Made by a program: the position numbers and the translations under genes. Under the pieces are notes generated by a model. The model was not told the origin of the DNA. It worked only from the letters and a program-made list of their open reading frames with translations, and made no database searches. Shown in pieces: positions 62,274 to 64,000 of a stretch of DNA of 64,000 nucleotides (position 1 is its first letter; every line of letters starts with the position of its first letter). The stretch comes from Lewinellaceae bacterium (GTDB taxonomy: Bacteria > Bacteroidota > Bacteroidia > Chitinophagales > Saprospiraceae). The DNA lies in contig JACJYI010000006.1 in the NCBI GenBank assembly GCA_020636225.1, positions 16,001 through 80,000 of the forward strand, read 5' to 3'.

Positions 62274-63106
62274 AAGCATTATACGATCAGACCTGCAGAG
62301 AGTGTGCGTCCCTGATCACCAGGCGGTACAGCACCTCCTTTTCGATGGGCATCCGTGCCTTCGGACGGTCGTTGCGGCCTCCGATCTATGCCATATATGG
62401 ATATGTGCGGTTTGCCGACGAGATCGTGGATACGTTTCACGATCAGGACCAGGCGGCATTGCTGGAGCGATTCCGCACGGAGACCTGGCAGGCCATTGAT
62501 GAAGGGATCAGTCTGAACCCGGTCCTCCATGCCTTTCAGGAGGTGGTCAACACCTATCATATGGATCGTCATCTGATCGATGCCTTCCTGGACAGCATGG
62601 CCATGGACCTGGACCAGGATCGTCACGGGCGGAAGAGTTTCAATGAATACATCTACGGTTCGGCCGAAGTGGTCGGACTGATGTGCCTGACGGTGTTCGT
62701 TGGGGGCGATTCGGCGGAATATGCGCGGCTGGCCCCGGCGGCACGCCGGTTGGGGGCGGCCTTCCAGAAGGTCAATTTCCTGCGGGACATGCAGAGTGAT
62801 TTTGAGGAACGGGGCAGGATCTATTTTCCCGGGGTAGATTTTACGAAGTTCAGCCAGTCGGACAAGGAGCGGATCGAACAGGAGGTCGAGGAGGATTTCC
62901 AGGCGGCACTGGAGGGTATCCTGCAATTGCCGGATGCGGCTCGATTTGGCGTGTTTCTGGCCTATCGGTTCTATACGAAGTTGTTCGAGAAGATTCGCAA
63001 GAGCAGTCCGGAGCAGGTAAAGAGCCATCGGATCCGGGTACCGAACTGGCGAAAAGCCATGCTGGTGTGCGGAACATTCGTGCAGAGTCGGTTTCGTTTG
63101 ATCTGA
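62270..63106 (+). CDS. crtB: Phytoene synthase
   Basis: A 278-residue squalene/phytoene synthase that condenses two geranylgeranyl diphosphates. Both Asp-rich motifs are present: the first in YGYVRFADEIVDTFHDQD (Asp50, Asp54), the second in NFLRDMQSDFEERGRIYFPG. It is the second gene of crtI-crtB-crtZ, translationally coupled to crtI and 17 bp from crtZ. Confidence 0.94.
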   Translation: MKALYDQTCRECASLITRRYSTSFSMGIRAFGRSLRPPIYAIYGYVRFADEIVDTFHDQDQAALLERFRTETWQAIDEGISLNPVLHAFQEVVNTYHMDRHLIDAFLDSMAMDLDQDRHGRKSFNEYIYGSAEVVGLMCLTVFVGGDSAEYARLAPAARRLGAAFQKVNFLRDMQSDFEERGRIYFPGVDFTKFSQSDKERIEQEVEEDFQAALEGILQLPDAARFGVFLAYRFYTKLFEKIRKSSPEQVKSHRIRVPNWRKAMLVCGTFVQSRFRLI

Positions 63107-63123
63107 AGTTGTAATTTTAGGGA

Positions 63124-63615
63124 ATGGAAATCTTGACAGCGATCGGCATCACCCTGGCTACGGTACTGGGGATGGAGTTTGTGGCCTGGTCGGCTCACCG
63201 GTATGTGATGCACGGGTTTCTCTGGCGTTGGCACAAGGACCATCATGATCCCCGATTGAAGGAGGGGCGGTTCTTCGAGAAGAACGATCTGTTCTTCCTG
63301 GTATTTGCCCTGCCGAGCATGGCGGGTTATATCTTGTCTGCTGCGGTGCCAACCCTGGGCTGGTTGTTGTGGGTGGCGATCGGGATCAGTATCTATGGCC
63401 TGATCTACTTTTTGATCCACGATGTGTATATCCACCAGCGGTTTCCTTGGTTTCGGCAGTTGGAGGGTCGGTATTCGAAGGCGATCCTCCGGGCGCATGG
63501 AGCGCATCATGCGAAGCAGACCAAGGAGGGTTGTGAGTCCTTCGGATTGTTGCTGGTGAGCGGGAAATACTTCCGCAGTCGAAAATCCATGAAAAAGGCA
63601 GAAATTTCTCACTGA
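63124..63615 (+). CDS. crtZ: Beta-carotene hydroxylase (CrtZ, fatty-acid hydroxylase superfamily)
   Basis: A 163-residue membrane di-iron hydroxylase. The His clusters are HRYVMH (25-30), HKDHH (37-41), HDVYIH and RAHGAHH, with three to four hydrophobic helices between. It hydroxylates beta-ionone rings to give zeaxanthin. It requires a cyclised substrate, so a crtY or crtYcd-type cyclase must be elsewhere. Its stop is only 28 bp before the first rRNA promoter and no terminator is visible between them. Confidence 0.93.
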   Translation: MEILTAIGITLATVLGMEFVAWSAHRYVMHGFLWRWHKDHHDPRLKEGRFFEKNDLFFLVFALPSMAGYILSAAVPTLGWLLWVAIGISIYGLIYFLIHDVYIHQRFPWFRQLEGRYSKAILRAHGAHHAKQTKEGCESFGLLLVSGKYFRSRKSMKKAEISH

Positions 63616-63650
63616 TTTGCAACGTTGAGTGAGGAATGTTCGTATCTTTG
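63616..63650 (+). promoter_or_regulatory. rRNA operon promoter P1
   Basis: The -7 box TATCTTTG (63643-63650) is followed by CAGTCCGCCTTTGGAAAAAG. TTTG at 63616-63619 is 23 nt upstream, which is longer than the usual 19. Confidence 0.6.
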
Positions 63651-63734
63651 CAGTCCGCCTTTGGAAAAAGGGGTGATGGCGAAGGCTGTTTCCCGAAAAA
63701 AGGTGGAATTTTTTTGAAATTTTTTTCCAATATG

Positions 63735-63765
63735 TTTGGAAGTATGAGCAAAGGTCTTACCTTTG
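63735..63765 (+). promoter_or_regulatory. rRNA operon promoter P2
   Basis: The -33 box TTTG (63735-63738), a spacer of exactly 19 nt, and the -7 box TACCTTTG (63758-63765) form a full match to the Bacteroidota promoter. The initial transcribed sequence CATTCGCTTTTGGAAAAAGG repeats that after P1, 115 bp upstream. Confidence 0.85.
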
Positions 63766-63924
63766 CATTCGCTTTTGGAAAAAGGGTCGCCTGAACGCAG
63801 GATTTGGCCACTGAGAGCGAACAAGAAGTTCATTGACACGGATGGAGGTAAGCAAGCGTAAGAGAGACTTGAGTAGAATCTGAATTAGATAGGGTGTTGA
63901 CGAAAGTTGACACTGAAGAACACT
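63766..63924 (+). promoter_or_regulatory. rRNA leader with boxA-like element
   Basis: The leader between P2 and 16S. GTTCATTGACA (63828-63838) resembles the boxA-type antitermination element found in Bacteroidota rRNA leaders, and a GTTGAC direct repeat (63898-63903, 63905-63916 region) lies just before the mature end. There is no gene. Confidence 0.5.

Positions 63925-64000
<76 letters not shown>

Overview
The window comes from a Bacteroidota genome, most probably the Saprospiria (Lewinella/Haliscomenobacter-like). The evidence is gliding genes gldD and gldE, several very large secreted proteins ending in type IX secretion (T9SS) sorting domains, TAnnTTTG-type promoters (several with a -33 box exactly 19 nt upstream), a DAHP synthase-chorismate mutase fusion, and a carotenoid operon next to an rRNA operon. 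The genus is inference. A 16S rRNA gene starts at about 63925 and runs off the right edge.

Layout. 1-10.3 kb: the end of a TonB-dependent receptor and a TonB-domain protein; a mutY-ssb-gldE-gldD operon on the minus strand; an ECF sigma factor; a VanY-like lipoprotein; and a MoxR-type AAA ATPase paired with a DUF5682 protein. 10.4-23.6 kb: a surface-protein island with two tandem, partly near-identical T9SS adhesins (the second split by an error-like 0.4 kb stretch), a 1471-residue PKD protein on the opposite strand, and a secreted M43-like protein that has lost its catalytic glutamate. 23.6-32.5 kb: housekeeping genes (class I aldolase, CBS protein, rsmA, pdxA, DAHP synthase/chorismate mutase, Nudix, haloperoxidase-like lipoprotein, hpt, tRNA-Gln).

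32.6-40.3 kb: a tightly packed six-gene plus-strand operon. It encodes two helical lipoproteins, a Tat-exported DUF1501-like protein, a c-type haem lipoprotein, a small lipoprotein and an 1169-residue CUB/T9SS surface protein. I consider it the best candidate for an undescribed envelope system. 40.3-49.8 kb: dapD, an alkyltransferase-like protein, a TrpF-like barrel protein, a reprolysin-like T9SS protease, and three patches of intergenic repeats, one of which brackets a GxxExxY nuclease-like gene.

49.8-64 kb: rhodanese lipoprotein, mobA and a LEA-like helical protein; the rplM-rpsI-rpsB-tsf-pyrH block; a CsgG/FlgO-like lipoprotein; an MBL exonuclease translationally coupled to an ATP-dependent DNA ligase homologue whose nucleotidyl-lysine is replaced by glutamine; rpsA; crtI-crtB-crtZ; then tandem rRNA promoters and the 16S start. 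All assignments were made by reading the sequence; no database search was run.
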